NCBI GenBank assembly: GCA_023411795.1
Contig: JAEYOK010000010.1
Span: forward strand, 128,892 to 192,891
Origin: Bacillota bacterium
GTDB lineage: Bacteria; Bacillota; Clostridia; DSM-8532
Length of the DNA stretch: 64,000 bases
Direction of reading: 5' to 3'
The notes beneath the pieces were generated by a model. It was not told where the DNA came from. It ran no database searches and saw only the letters and a program-made list of their open reading frames with translations. Shown in pieces: positions 34,583-44,184 of this stretch. Both the position numbers and the translations under genes were made by a program. Each line of letters begins with the position of its first letter. Positions within the stretch are counted from its first letter, which is position 1.

Positions 34583-35653
34583 TTATATTCTTTCTACTAT
34601 AAGGTCTCCCATATAATTGGTACCTACAAGAGTTTTACCTTTACTCATAATGTCGCCTGTTCTAAATCCCTCTTGAAGTACCTTTTTAACAGCGTCTTCA
34701 ATGTTTTGTGCTTCTTCACCAAGATTTAAAGTGTATTTTAGCATCATGGCTATTGATAAAATTGTCGCTATTGGATTTGCCTTATCCTGCCCTGCAATAT
34801 CGGGAGCAGAGCCATGTATGGGCTCATATAAACCGAAGCTGTTCTCTCCGAGGCTGGCTGATGGTAGCATACCTATTGAGCCTGTTATCATACTGGCCTC
34901 GTCGGACAGAATATCCCCGAACATATTGCTGGTTACAATCACATCAAACTGACCCGGCTTTCTTACAAGCTGCATTGCAGCGTTATCAACATATAGATGC
35001 TCAAGAGCGATATCGGGATAATCTTTGGAAACCCTGGTTACAACCTCACGCCATAATCTTGAGCTTTCCAGAATATTCGCTTTATCAACACTAGTTACCT
35101 TTGAACCTCGTTTCATTGCAATATCAAAGGCAATTTTCGCTATTCTTTCAACTTCGCCGGTACTGTAGGCTTCCGTATCGTATGCTTCCTGTCCCATAGC
35201 ACCTTCACGGCGACCTCTATCACCGAAATAAATACCTCCGGTAAGCTCACGAACCACCATGATATCAATACTATCGCCTATTATTTCAGGTTTTAACGGG
35301 CATGCATCTTTTAATTCCTCATAAATAACGGCAGGCCTTAGATTAGCAAATAACCCTAATTGACCGCGCAGACCTAAAAGAGCTTGCTCTGGCCTTAAGT
35401 GGCCGGGAAGGGTATCCCATTTAAGTCCCCCAACAGCCCCTAGAATAACTGCGTCACTTTTCTTACATGCTTCCACAGTTTCATCAGGCAGGGGTACGCC
35501 TGTGGCGTCAATGGCACAACCTCCGGCTAGAAGCTTATTATATTCAAATGAATGACCAAATTTTTGACCGATTTTGTTCAAAACCTTAATAGCCTGATCA
35601 ACTACTTCGGGACCTATTCCGTCACCGGGGATAACAGCTAATCTGTAATTCAT
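34583..35653 (-). CDS. leuB: 3-Isopropylmalate dehydrogenase
   Basis: 356 residues. It oxidises and decarboxylates 3-isopropylmalate to the leucine keto acid with NAD. Seen: PGDGIGPEV at the start, the substrate arginines in LRGQLGLFANLRP, VRELTGGIYFG, DNAAMQLV, and EPIHGSAPDIAG for the NAD site. AAGGAGG before the ATG. Downstream it is 21 bp from ilvD. Confidence 0.98.
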   Translation of the reverse strand: MNYRLAVIPGDGIGPEVVDQAIKVLNKIGQKFGHSFEYNKLLAGGCAIDATGVPLPDETVEACKKSDAVILGAVGGLKWDTLPGHLRPEQALLGLRGQLGLFANLRPAVIYEELKDACPLKPEIIGDSIDIMVVRELTGGIYFGDRGRREGAMGQEAYDTEAYSTGEVERIAKIAFDIAMKRGSKVTSVDKANILESSRLWREVVTRVSKDYPDIALEHLYVDNAAMQLVRKPGQFDVIVTSNMFGDILSDEASMITGSIGMLPSASLGENSFGLYEPIHGSAPDIAGQDKANPIATILSIAMMLKYTLNLGEEAQNIEDAVKKVLQEGFRTGDIMSKGKTLVGTNYMGDLIVERI

Positions 35654-35668
35654 GAAGGCCTCCTTATG

Positions 35669-35784
35669 AACACAAGGGGACGGTTCCTCTGTGTTATTTT
35701 TTTTGTGATATGCTTTCTACTCTAGTCATAACTAATATTGACGAATATTTTATTATGAACACAGAGGAACCGTCCCCTTGTGTT
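35669..35784. repeat. Pair of inverted 27-bp GGGACGGT-core palindromic repeats between leuB and leuD
   Basis: Positions 35669-35695 and 35758-35784 are exact reverse complements of each other, 62 bp apart. Each copy also has self-complementary ends (AACACA ... TGTGTT) around the core GGGGACGGTTCC. The right copy runs into the 3' end of leuD and encodes its last residues. Copies of the same family occur near 47061, 52432, 56971, 61156 and 63776. Confidence 0.9.
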
Positions 35785-36262
35785 CTGTGATGTAATTAAT
35801 GAGGCCTTCTGCCTGTATGATTTTCTGCATGAATTCGGGGAATGGCTGTGCGTTGAAGGTTGTACCTTTCGTAAGGTTTCTTATGATACCAGTATCAAAG
35901 TCCACCTCGACCTCATCCCCAGCTTCTGTTCCTTTAACAGCTTCTTCACATTCCAAAATCGGAAGGCCAATATTAATTGAATTTCTATAAAAAATCCGGG
36001 CAAAGGTTGTCGCTATAACACATGAAATACCCGATGCCTTAATGGCAATAGGTGCGTGTTCACGGGAAGAACCACAGCCAAAGTTTTTATCGGCTACGAT
36101 TATGTCCCCGGTCTTAACGTTCTTTATAAAATCTTTGTCGATATCCTCCATACAATGACTGGCCAATTCCTTGGGGTCACTGGTATTGAGATGGCGCGCA
36201 GGGATTATTACGTCAGTATCAACATTATCCTGATATCTAAAAACTTTACCTTTTGCTTTCAT
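35753..36262 (-). CDS. leuD: 3-Isopropylmalate dehydratase, small subunit
   Basis: 169 residues from the ATG at 36262, chosen for AAGGAGG 5-6 nt upstream. A longer frame to 36307 has no such site. Seen: VDTDVIIPARH and the swivel-domain loop NFGCGSSREHAP. With LeuC it isomerises isopropylmalate. The last residues, HKGTVPLCS, are encoded by a copy of the palindromic repeat, and the stop is just past it, so the natural C-terminus has been replaced or extended. Confidence 0.96.
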   Translation of the reverse strand: MKAKGKVFRYQDNVDTDVIIPARHLNTSDPKELASHCMEDIDKDFIKNVKTGDIIVADKNFGCGSSREHAPIAIKASGISCVIATTFARIFYRNSINIGLPILECEEAVKGTEAGDEVEVDFDTGIIRNLTKGTTFNAQPFPEFMQKIIQAEGLINYITEHKGTVPLCS

Positions 36263-36318
36263 AATAGCCTCCTTGATTTTATGGTCGGAATTTGTCCTGC
36301 TACTCATTCGTAGTAATT

Positions 36319-36428
36319 GTGCCGTGAGTGATGTTAACTGGCGTCAGCGAAGCATGGATTGCGTAGCTACGCGACTTGAAAACAGGACGTTTTCACGGAG
36401 CGGCGCAGTTGACTCACTCTACAGGCAC
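36319..36428. repeat. 110-bp structured intergenic element between leuC and leuD
   Basis: The ends GTGCC and GGCAC pair, followed inward by TGAGTGA / TCACTC and TAACTG / CAGTT. Inside are the perfect palindrome GCGTAGCTACGC (36361-36372) and the hairpin GAAAAC-N5-GTTTTC (36378-36394). It is more GC-rich than its surroundings. Thirteen bases of its end (GTGCCTGTAGAGT, minus strand) recur at 63837. It resembles a small non-autonomous mobile element or processed RNA. Confidence 0.65.
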
Positions 36429-36450
36429 TAAAATGTAGTTAGATTTTATC

Positions 36451-37710
36451 TCAAATTTTGTCCGGGTCTGTGATTTTGCCTGTTAGTGCTGATGCTGCAG
36501 CAACTGCCGGGCTTGCAAGGTAAACTTCTGACTCCACATGGCCCATACGTCCCACAAAGTTACGATTTGTGGTGGAAACAGCTCTCTCACCCTTAGCAAG
36601 GATACCCATATGTCCTCCCAGACAAGGCCCACATGTGGGGGTTGAAAATACAGCTCCTGCTTCCACAATATCTGTAATAAGCCCTTCCTTCAACGCTTGG
36701 AGATAAATATTCTGTGTGCCCGGGAAAACAATAACTCGCAATCCTTTTTTAACCTTCTTACCCTTGAGTATTTTCGCCGCCACCCTTAAATCATCCATTC
36801 GTCCGTTGGTACAGGAACCTATTACAACCTGGTCAATTTCAACATCTCCAACCTCGTCAATAGTGCGAGTATTGTCGGGCAAGTGAGGAAATGCCACTGT
36901 TGGTCTGATCTTACTCAGGTCTATCTCGTAAACCTCATCATATACTGCGTCTTCATCAGGCTCATAAACCTTGTAAGACTTTGTTGAATGCTCCTTAACA
37001 TACTCAAGGGTGCGCTCGTCTACCATGAATATACCATTCTTGGCTCCGGCCTCAATTGCCATGTTAGCCATGGTAAATCTATCATCCATTGATAGATTAA
37101 TTAAACCTTCCCCCATAAACTCCATCGACTTATAGAGTGCGCCGTCAACGCCTATCATACCGATAATATGAAGAATGACATCTTTACCTGATACCCAGCC
37201 TTGGGGTTTACCCTTCAAAACAAATTTTATCGCAGACGGCACCTTGAACCAGGCTTTGCCCCTCGCCATACCGGCTGCCATATCAGTGCTCCCGACACCT
37301 GTCGAAAAAGCTCCGAGAGCTCCGTAAGTACATGTATGCGAATCAGCTCCGATAATTAAATCGCCAGGTACGGCAAGGCCCTTTTCAGGAATTAAACAGT
37401 GCTCTATACCCATCTCTCCGATTTCGAAATAGTTTTCTACTTCCATACGGTAAGCAAATTCACGTAACATTTTACATTGCTCTGCAGCCTTTATGTCCTT
37501 GTTTGGGGTAAAGTGATCGGGAACTATTGCCACCTTGCTTTTATCAAAGACCTTATCTATACCTGTTTTATTAAATTCATTAACAGCCACAGGAGTGGTA
37601 ATATCATTTCCCAGCACCAAATCGAGATCGGCTTCAATTAATTGACCTGCGACTACCTTTTCGAGGTCGGTATGAGCCGCCAGAATTTTTTGTGTCATTG
37701 TCATTCCCAT
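36451..37710 (-). CDS. leuC: 3-Isopropylmalate dehydratase, large subunit
   Basis: 419 residues from the ATG at 37710, which has AGGAGG 7 nt upstream. The frame is open to 37728 without a better site. An aconitase-family 4Fe-4S enzyme: DSHTCTYGALG, VIGSCTNGRMDD and TCGPCLGGHMG hold the cluster cysteines. The length is that of the shorter, archaeal-type LeuC. It works with LeuD, which lies 188 bp downstream past the 110-bp element. Confidence 0.97.
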   Translation of the reverse strand: MGMTMTQKILAAHTDLEKVVAGQLIEADLDLVLGNDITTPVAVNEFNKTGIDKVFDKSKVAIVPDHFTPNKDIKAAEQCKMLREFAYRMEVENYFEIGEMGIEHCLIPEKGLAVPGDLIIGADSHTCTYGALGAFSTGVGSTDMAAGMARGKAWFKVPSAIKFVLKGKPQGWVSGKDVILHIIGMIGVDGALYKSMEFMGEGLINLSMDDRFTMANMAIEAGAKNGIFMVDERTLEYVKEHSTKSYKVYEPDEDAVYDEVYEIDLSKIRPTVAFPHLPDNTRTIDEVGDVEIDQVVIGSCTNGRMDDLRVAAKILKGKKVKKGLRVIVFPGTQNIYLQALKEGLITDIVEAGAVFSTPTCGPCLGGHMGILAKGERAVSTTNRNFVGRMGHVESEVYLASPAVAAASALTGKITDPDKI

Positions 37711-37724
37711 ATTATTTCCTCCTG

Positions 37725-39314
37725 TCATAAATATACTTTAATTTTCTTTTCGAGCTCTTTTAGGAGTTTGTACTCAATAGAATCCACAAGTGCTATCCAG
37801 CTGGCTTCTATAATGTCTGTGGAGACTCCCACTGTTGTCCAGGATGTATCGCCATCGGTTGATTCTATCAATACACGAACCTTAGCAGCTGTTGCGGATT
37901 TAGAATCTATTACGCGAACCTTAAAATCAGTTAGGTGAACATGGGATAACTCAGGATAGAAGACCTCCAGGGCTTTTCTCAGGGCTCTGTCCAAGGCATG
38001 AACAGGTCCATCCCCTTCGGCGGCGGTTATTTCCGATACCCCGTCAACCTTCACCTTTATAAGCGCTGATGCCGATTGCCCCGTTTTATTAGGCTGTTCG
38101 GTCATTAGTTTGAACTTTTCCAGTTCAAAGAAGGGTTTATACTTTCCGAGCTGTTTTCGAATAACAAGCTCAAAGGTACTTTCTGCACCCTCAAACTGAT
38201 AACCCTGATGCTCCAGCTCCTTTAACCTTTCAATTATAGACTGAGTTTCACTTGATTCCTTATTTATATTGGGATTGATCTCACGGATTTTCTCCAGTAT
38301 TGTATTTCTGCCCGATACCTCAGACATTAGGAATCTTCTCTTGTTTCCGACCAACTCAGGATTAATGTGTTCAAAGGATGCGGAAGCTTTACAAACACCG
38401 TCAATGTGCATTCCGCCCTTATGGGCAAACGCGCTGCTGCCTACATAAGGATCTCTCTTATTTAGCGAAATATTGGCAATTTCAGCTATCTTTCTTGCTG
38501 TAAAAGTAAGGTTGCTGACCTTATCTTCAGGAATGCAATACAATCCTTTTTTTAGTTGAAGATTTGGAATAATGGTGCTTAGGTTCGCATTTCCGCACCT
38601 TTCACCAAATCCTATATATGTCCCCTGCACATGCTCTGCTCCCGCCTCTACTGCCATAATGGAGTTAGCTACCGCCATTCCGCAGTCATTGTGGGTATGT
38701 ATCCCAACCTTGACATTAAAGGTTTCTTTGACTTTCTTTACAACATCATATACGGTAGTGGGAAAACAGCCCCCATTTGTATCGCAGAGGACCAGACAAT
38801 CAGCTCCGCCTTCAACTGCAGCTTCTAAAACCTTAAATGCGTATTGAGGATTAGCGTTATAGCCATCAAAGAAATGCTCCGCATCGAAAATAACTTCCTT
38901 ACCCAACTTCTTGAAGTAAGCAAGGGTCTCTTTGACCATTTTAAGGTTCTCCTCCAAAGTGGTCTTAATAATCTCGGTAACATGAAAATCCCATGTCTTC
39001 CCGAATATTGCCACAGCAGGAGTATAAGCCGTTACCAGAGACTGAATGTTTTTATCATTTTCAACAGTTGTCTCCCGTCGTCTGGTACTGCCGAATGCAG
39101 TAAGCTTAGCCGTTTTTAGGGTAACGGTTCTCATTTTCTCAAAGAACTCAATATCCTTGGGATTAGATCCGGGATTACCCGCTTCAATATATGAAACTCC
39201 TAGATCATCAAGAGCTTTCACTATTTTAAGCTTATCTTCAACCGAGAAGGAGATACCCTCTGCTTGAGCACCATCCCTGAGTGTCGAATCAAAAATATCA
39301 ATTCTTTGGGGCAT
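37725..39314 (-). CDS. cimA: (R)-citramalate synthase
   Basis: 529 residues of the LeuA/homocitrate synthase family. The TIM barrel starts IFDSTLRDGAQ, followed by HTHNDCGMAVANS and the HKGGMHIDGV loop. A C-terminal LeuA dimer/regulatory domain is present. The variant motifs (FEHINPELVGN) match the CimA rather than the LeuA group. It condenses pyruvate and acetyl-CoA to citramalate, and with LeuBCD this gives 2-oxobutyrate for isoleucine without threonine. No threonine deaminase is in the operon. It could be mistaken for a second leuA. Confidence 0.92.
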   Translation of the reverse strand: MPQRIDIFDSTLRDGAQAEGISFSVEDKLKIVKALDDLGVSYIEAGNPGSNPKDIEFFEKMRTVTLKTAKLTAFGSTRRRETTVENDKNIQSLVTAYTPAVAIFGKTWDFHVTEIIKTTLEENLKMVKETLAYFKKLGKEVIFDAEHFFDGYNANPQYAFKVLEAAVEGGADCLVLCDTNGGCFPTTVYDVVKKVKETFNVKVGIHTHNDCGMAVANSIMAVEAGAEHVQGTYIGFGERCGNANLSTIIPNLQLKKGLYCIPEDKVSNLTFTARKIAEIANISLNKRDPYVGSSAFAHKGGMHIDGVCKASASFEHINPELVGNKRRFLMSEVSGRNTILEKIREINPNINKESSETQSIIERLKELEHQGYQFEGAESTFELVIRKQLGKYKPFFELEKFKLMTEQPNKTGQSASALIKVKVDGVSEITAAEGDGPVHALDRALRKALEVFYPELSHVHLTDFKVRVIDSKSATAAKVRVLIESTDGDTSWTTVGVSTDIIEASWIALVDSIEYKLLKELEKKIKVYL

Positions 39315-39345
39315 TTATATCATTCCTCTCGCGAATCAATTGTCT

Positions 39346-40881
39346 TTAAATCTGGTCAAATAATTTCTCTTCATAAATCATCTTGTTTATGGCGTTTATA
39401 TATGAGAGGACACTAGCCTCAAATACGTCTGTGCTGACACCCTTACCGGTATAGGCCTTCCGATCGGAACGTATCTTTACATATGCTTCACCCTGGGCAT
39501 CTTGGCCTTCTGTTACCGAGCGCAAAGAGTAGTCATCCAAGGTAAACGCGATTCCCGCAATTTTCTCAACAGCTTTAAATGCTGCATCGATAGGTCCATC
39601 CCCTGTGGAGACCTCTTCTATAACAACATCTTCGCCATTATGCTTAATCATACGCACTGATGCGGTAGCTGTTATGGTATTACCTGTATTGATAACGAAA
39701 CGATCCAATTTATAGGTCTCAGGTATCTCTACAGCCTTATGTTGCAATAGAACCTCAAGATCGGCATCCTGAACAACCTTTTTCTTGTCGGCCAATACTT
39801 TAAATTTACCAAAGGTTTCGTCGAGCTCTTCCTTTGTAAGGTTATAACCCATGGATTTGAGTCTGTCCTCAAAAGCGTGTCTCCCCGAATGTTTACCCAA
39901 TACCATAGCATTCTGAGAAAGTCCGACAGATTCCGGGGTCATAATCTCATATGTACTTTTTTCTGCCAGTACCCCATGCTGATGAATACCTGATTCATGA
40001 GCAAAAGCGTTAGCACCTACAATGGCCTTGTTGGGCTGCACCGAAACACCGGTTATACTGCTGATTAACCTTGAAGATCTGGTGATTTGGGCGGTATCGA
40101 TTCTACAATCCAAATCAAACAGATGGGGTCTGGTTTTAATAGCCATTACTATCTCTTCCATAGCAGCATTTCCTGCTCTCTCGCCTATACCGTTTATGGT
40201 ACATTCAAGCTGTGTAGCACCTGCTCTGGCTGCAGCCAGAGTGTTCGCAACAGCCATTCCCAGATCATTGTGGCAATGAACAGCTATTTTAGCCTTATCA
40301 CTATTGGATACATTGGCTTTAATGTTCTTAATAAGTTCATAGAACTCCTCAGGAGTGGTATACCCTACTGTATCCGGTACATTGATTACCGTTGCACCGG
40401 CTTTGATAACTGCTTCAAAAACACGGTACAAGAATTCTGGTTCACTTCTAGTCGCGTCTTCAGCCGAGAATTCAACATCTGAGCAATAATGTTTTGCATA
40501 AGTAACCATCTTTACCGCTCTATCCAAAACATCCTCGGGAGACATCTTAAGTTTATGTTGCATATGAATGGGTGAAGTTGCTAAAAAAACATGGATTCTT
40601 GGGCTTACTGCATTTTTTATAGCTTCCCATGATCTGTCAATGTCCTGGGGAAGTGCCCTGGAAAGGCTCGCTACAGTGCATTCCCTTACTGTTTCTGCAA
40701 TGGACTTAACCGACTGAAAATCACCGGGAGAGGAAATTGCAAAGCCAGCTTCAATTACGTCTACTTTAAGTCTTTCTAGTTGTTTCGCAACCTCAATTTT
40801 TTCCTGCAAATTCATGCTACATCCCGGAGATTGTTCGCCGTCTCTTAATGTGGTATCAAAAATATATACTCTATTAGACAT
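39346..40881 (-). CDS. leuA: 2-Isopropylmalate synthase
   Basis: 511 residues. IFDTTLRDGEQSPGCSM at the start, HCHNDLGMAVANTLAA, and HESGIHQHGV are the LeuA signatures. The C-terminal domain (about 390-511) is the leucine-feedback domain. It commits 2-ketoisovalerate to leucine. It lies 31 bp before cimA in the same operon. Confidence 0.98.
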   Translation of the reverse strand: MSNRVYIFDTTLRDGEQSPGCSMNLQEKIEVAKQLERLKVDVIEAGFAISSPGDFQSVKSIAETVRECTVASLSRALPQDIDRSWEAIKNAVSPRIHVFLATSPIHMQHKLKMSPEDVLDRAVKMVTYAKHYCSDVEFSAEDATRSEPEFLYRVFEAVIKAGATVINVPDTVGYTTPEEFYELIKNIKANVSNSDKAKIAVHCHNDLGMAVANTLAAARAGATQLECTINGIGERAGNAAMEEIVMAIKTRPHLFDLDCRIDTAQITRSSRLISSITGVSVQPNKAIVGANAFAHESGIHQHGVLAEKSTYEIMTPESVGLSQNAMVLGKHSGRHAFEDRLKSMGYNLTKEELDETFGKFKVLADKKKVVQDADLEVLLQHKAVEIPETYKLDRFVINTGNTITATASVRMIKHNGEDVVIEEVSTGDGPIDAAFKAVEKIAGIAFTLDDYSLRSVTEGQDAQGEAYVKIRSDRKAYTGKGVSTDVFEASVLSYINAINKMIYEEKLFDQI

Positions 40882-40938
40882 ATGATTGTCGAGTAAACTG
40901 ACTCGACTCCTCCTCTCTATAAATTTTTACTCCATAAT

Positions 40939-41928
40939 TCATTTATTCCAGCTCATCATTTTTCTGAGCTCTTTACCTACTGTTTCAACTTGGCTTTCCT
41001 GCTCCATTCTTCTTTTTGCATTGAAGAAAGGACGATTTGCCTGATTTTCTAAAATCCAATTGCGGGCAAAGGTTCCGTCCTGGATTTCATGTAGTACCTT
41101 CTTCATTTCTTTGCGGGTATCATCTGTTATAATGCGTTTCCCTGTGACATAATCTCCATATTCGGCTGTGTCCGAAATTGAGTATCTCATAAAGCTGAGA
41201 CCGCCTTTGTTTATTAGGTCCACAATAAGCTTCATCTCATGAAGACATTCAAAATATGCACTTTCGGGCTGATAACCGGCTTCGACAAGAGTCTCAAAGC
41301 CTGCTTTCATCAATTCACAAACGCCACCGCAAAGAACTGCCTGTTCACCAAAGAGGTCCGTTTCTGTTTCTTCCTTAAATGTGGTTTCAAGAATACCAGC
41401 TCTTGCTCCGCCAATGCCTGCAGCATAAGCCAAAGCCAGATCATAAGCATTTCCTGATGCATCCTGGTGAACTGCGATAAGGCAAGGAACACCTCTGCCT
41501 TCCTGGAACTGGCTTCTTACTGTATGGCCGGGACCCTTAGGAGCTACCATAAACACATTAACATCTGTTGGGGGAACAATCTGTCCAAAATGAATATTAA
41601 AACCATGAGCGAAAACAAGGCTCTTTCCTGCACTCAAATTTGGCTCAATGCTTTCTTTATATAGCTTGGGTTGTTTTTCATCATTTACAAGAATCATGAT
41701 AACGTCAGCCTGTTTTGCGGCATCTGCTGCTGTTGCAACACTTAAACCTGCATCTTGAGCGATTTTCCATGATTTACTTCCTTCATAGAGGCCTACTACT
41801 ACATTTACTCCGGATTCATGAAGGTTAAGGGCGTGTGCGTGACCCTGGCTTCCGTAACCAATAATCGCAACAGTTTTCCCATTCAATAGATTTAGATTGC
41901 AATCCTTTTCATAAAACATTTTTGCCAT
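40939..41928 (-). CDS. ilvC: Ketol-acid reductoisomerase (class I)
   Basis: 329 residues from ATG 41928, behind AGGAGGAAT. The extra upstream codons of the frame are not supported. Rossmann motif GYGSQGHAHALNL, PKGPGHTVR, and the Mg-binding ETETDLFGEQAVLCGG are seen. It reduces and rearranges acetolactates. The coenzyme loop (LYEGSKSWK) contains Ser and Lys as in NADPH-using enzymes. The ATG is 4 bp after the ilvN stop. Confidence 0.98.
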   Translation of the reverse strand: MAKMFYEKDCNLNLLNGKTVAIIGYGSQGHAHALNLHESGVNVVVGLYEGSKSWKIAQDAGLSVATAADAAKQADVIMILVNDEKQPKLYKESIEPNLSAGKSLVFAHGFNIHFGQIVPPTDVNVFMVAPKGPGHTVRSQFQEGRGVPCLIAVHQDASGNAYDLALAYAAGIGGARAGILETTFKEETETDLFGEQAVLCGGVCELMKAGFETLVEAGYQPESAYFECLHEMKLIVDLINKGGLSFMRYSISDTAEYGDYVTGKRIITDDTRKEMKKVLHEIQDGTFARNWILENQANRPFFNAKRRMEQESQVETVGKELRKMMSWNK

Positions 41929-41932
41929 TAGA

Positions 41933-42448
41933 CTATTCCTCCTCATACTTCTTTTGGTTTTTTATTTGCCTGTTTCCTCTTTCAATAGCTGTTAGTCCCG
42001 TGCGTACAATCTCTGCAATTCCGTAAGAGTCCATCAGGTTGATAAAAGCTTCTATTTTTGATTCATCACCTGTCATTTCGACAGTTAGCGTGTCGTTAGC
42101 CACGTCAACAATATTAGCTCTGAATATTGATACTATCTCAATAATTGAAGCGCGGGTCTCCATTGTCGATTTTACTTTAATCAAGGCAAGTTCCCTAAGT
42201 ACCGATTGACCGGGACTCAATTCCACTATTTTTATGACATCGATTAGCTTATTAAGCTGCTTTTTGATCTGTTCCAGAATATAGTCATCCCCCCGGACCA
42301 CTATTGTCATACGGGAAACCTTTGGGTCCTCCGTTTCTCCAACCGATAAACTATCAATATTGTAGCCCCTGCGACTGAAAAGTCCGGATACACGACTTAG
42401 GACACCAGATTGGTTTTCAACCAAGACCGATAGAACATGTCTGTTCAT
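41933..42448 (-). CDS. ilvN: Acetolactate synthase, small regulatory subunit
   Basis: 171 residues from the ATG at 42448 (GGAGGG 4 nt upstream). The ACT domain at the start, HVLSVLVENQSGVLSRVSGLF, binds valine for feedback, and a C-terminal ALS_ss domain follows. It activates and controls the IlvB encoded directly before it. Confidence 0.97.
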   Translation of the reverse strand: MNRHVLSVLVENQSGVLSRVSGLFSRRGYNIDSLSVGETEDPKVSRMTIVVRGDDYILEQIKKQLNKLIDVIKIVELSPGQSVLRELALIKVKSTMETRASIIEIVSIFRANIVDVANDTLTVEMTGDESKIEAFINLMDSYGIAEIVRTGLTAIERGNRQIKNQKKYEEE

Positions 42449-42508
42449 ACTACCCTCCATCTAGCCATTATGGCTGCTCCTTGTTTTATTTAACTGAATT
42501 AATAGTAA

Positions 42509-44128
42509 TCACAATGTACTTTCATCTGAGGCAACAACACATTCCACTAAAAATGGCCCTTTGTGCTTTATTGCTTTATCGAATGCATCTTCCAGCATTG
42601 AGTTGTCCGTTACCCTTACTCCGTTTATTCGGTATGCATCACATAGCTTAATGAAATCCGGGTTCTTATCAAGTTCTACTGCCATTAACGCACCATAACA
42701 ATTATCCTGAAGTTCACGAACCATACCCAGTCTTGAATTATTAAAAAGTAATATTATAATCCCAAGGTTGTTGGAAGAAATGGTTCCCAGCTCGTATTGA
42801 CTCATTTGAAAGCCACCATCTCCCACCACAGCTACAACTTGTCGTTTTGGAGATGCGAACTTCGCTCCCACTGCAGCCGGAAGGCTGTACCCCATGGTGC
42901 CTAAACCACCCGATGTCAAGAAGCATCTGCCGGTTTTATCCTCAAAGTTTCTGGCAGCCCATATTTGATTCTGTCCCACGTCAGCCACCATAACTGCTTT
43001 ATCATTAAGTTTCCTTGACAGTAATTCAATAGCATATTTAGGATTTACCAAATCACTAGCGCTGCGTTGAACATCTTTTTTATATGTTTCAAGTTCCTTT
43101 AGCCATTCATTAGTATCAAGGGGTTCAGTTTTAGATACCATTTCTGACAGTATATTCTTTGCGTCGCCGACTAAAGGAATATGTGAACCAAGATTCTTCC
43201 CTATTTCAGCCGGGTCAACATCAATATGAATGACCCGAACATTTTCAAGCATTTTGTCACCGAAGCCACCCCACGCTCTATCGGCTATTCTGGCACCTAT
43301 AAAAATTAACAGATCAGATTTGGCCATTGCCCGATTAGCCTGTGGAAAGCCATGGGTCCCGACCATTCCTACATAATATGGGTTACTGGTTGGTATAGCT
43401 CCCTTGCCCATTAAAGTATGAACAACAGGAATCTTACTTTTATCTACAAAACAATTGAGCTCACCGGCGGCATTTGAAAGGAGTACTCCCCCGCCTGCGA
43501 CAATCAACGGCCTTTTGCTCTCACTAATAGCTTTAACTGCTCGCTTAATCTGACCTATATGCCCTCTTACCGTAGGTTTGTATCCCCTGATATCGACAGT
43601 TTCCGGATAGGTGTATTTTTCAAGCTTACCTGCCTGAACATCACTGGGAATGTCAATAAGAACAGGCCCGGGTCTTCCTGTTGAAGCTATATAAAACGCT
43701 TCTTTTATAATTCTCGGCAAATCATTTGCATTTTTTACTAGATAGCTATGTTTCGTGAAGGATTCAGTCGCCCCAGTGATATCGGCCTCTTGGAACACAT
43801 CCCGGCCAATCATGGCAGATTTAACCTGACCTGTAATAATAACAAGAGGAATTGAATCCATGTAAGCAGTTGCAATACCCGTAATTAGATTAGTGGCTCC
43901 GGGACCTGATGTTACAATACACACGCCAACCTTACCGGATACTCTTGCATATCCGCTTGCACTATGGGCGGCAGCTTGCTCTTGACGCACCAAGACGTGA
44001 CGGATTTTTGATTTCCTTAAAGACTCATATAAATCAATAACCGCAGCACCGGGATATCCGAAAATCGTATCCACATCTTCATTTAGAAGACTCTTAACTA
44101 TTGCATCTGATGCTTTCACGTCTTTCAC
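42509..44128 (-). CDS. ilvB: Acetolactate synthase, large subunit (first gene of the ilv-leu operon)
   Basis: 539 residues. IFGYPGAAVIDLYE, VRQEQAAAHSASGYAR, SGPGATNLITG, RPGPVLIDIPSDVQ and the ThDP motif GDGGFQMSQYEL-N are seen. It follows the T-box leader and is paired with ilvN 60 bp downstream. A second large-subunit gene ends the same operon, at 31207. Both have the expected ThDP and FAD motifs. Confidence 0.97.
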   Translation of the reverse strand: MKDVKASDAIVKSLLNEDVDTIFGYPGAAVIDLYESLRKSKIRHVLVRQEQAAAHSASGYARVSGKVGVCIVTSGPGATNLITGIATAYMDSIPLVIITGQVKSAMIGRDVFQEADITGATESFTKHSYLVKNANDLPRIIKEAFYIASTGRPGPVLIDIPSDVQAGKLEKYTYPETVDIRGYKPTVRGHIGQIKRAVKAISESKRPLIVAGGGVLLSNAAGELNCFVDKSKIPVVHTLMGKGAIPTSNPYYVGMVGTHGFPQANRAMAKSDLLIFIGARIADRAWGGFGDKMLENVRVIHIDVDPAEIGKNLGSHIPLVGDAKNILSEMVSKTEPLDTNEWLKELETYKKDVQRSASDLVNPKYAIELLSRKLNDKAVMVADVGQNQIWAARNFEDKTGRCFLTSGGLGTMGYSLPAAVGAKFASPKRQVVAVVGDGGFQMSQYELGTISSNNLGIIILLFNNSRLGMVRELQDNCYGALMAVELDKNPDFIKLCDAYRINGVRVTDNSMLEDAFDKAIKHKGPFLVECVVASDESTL

Positions 44129-44184
44129 CTTCTTTTTTAGTATTAATATACTTATCCTATTACCTTTGCCGAATTATTTTATAT

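Noticed and set aside
37725..39314. Second leuA
   Set aside because: The family is shared with LeuA, but the motif variants and the operon context without threonine deaminase fit citramalate synthase better.
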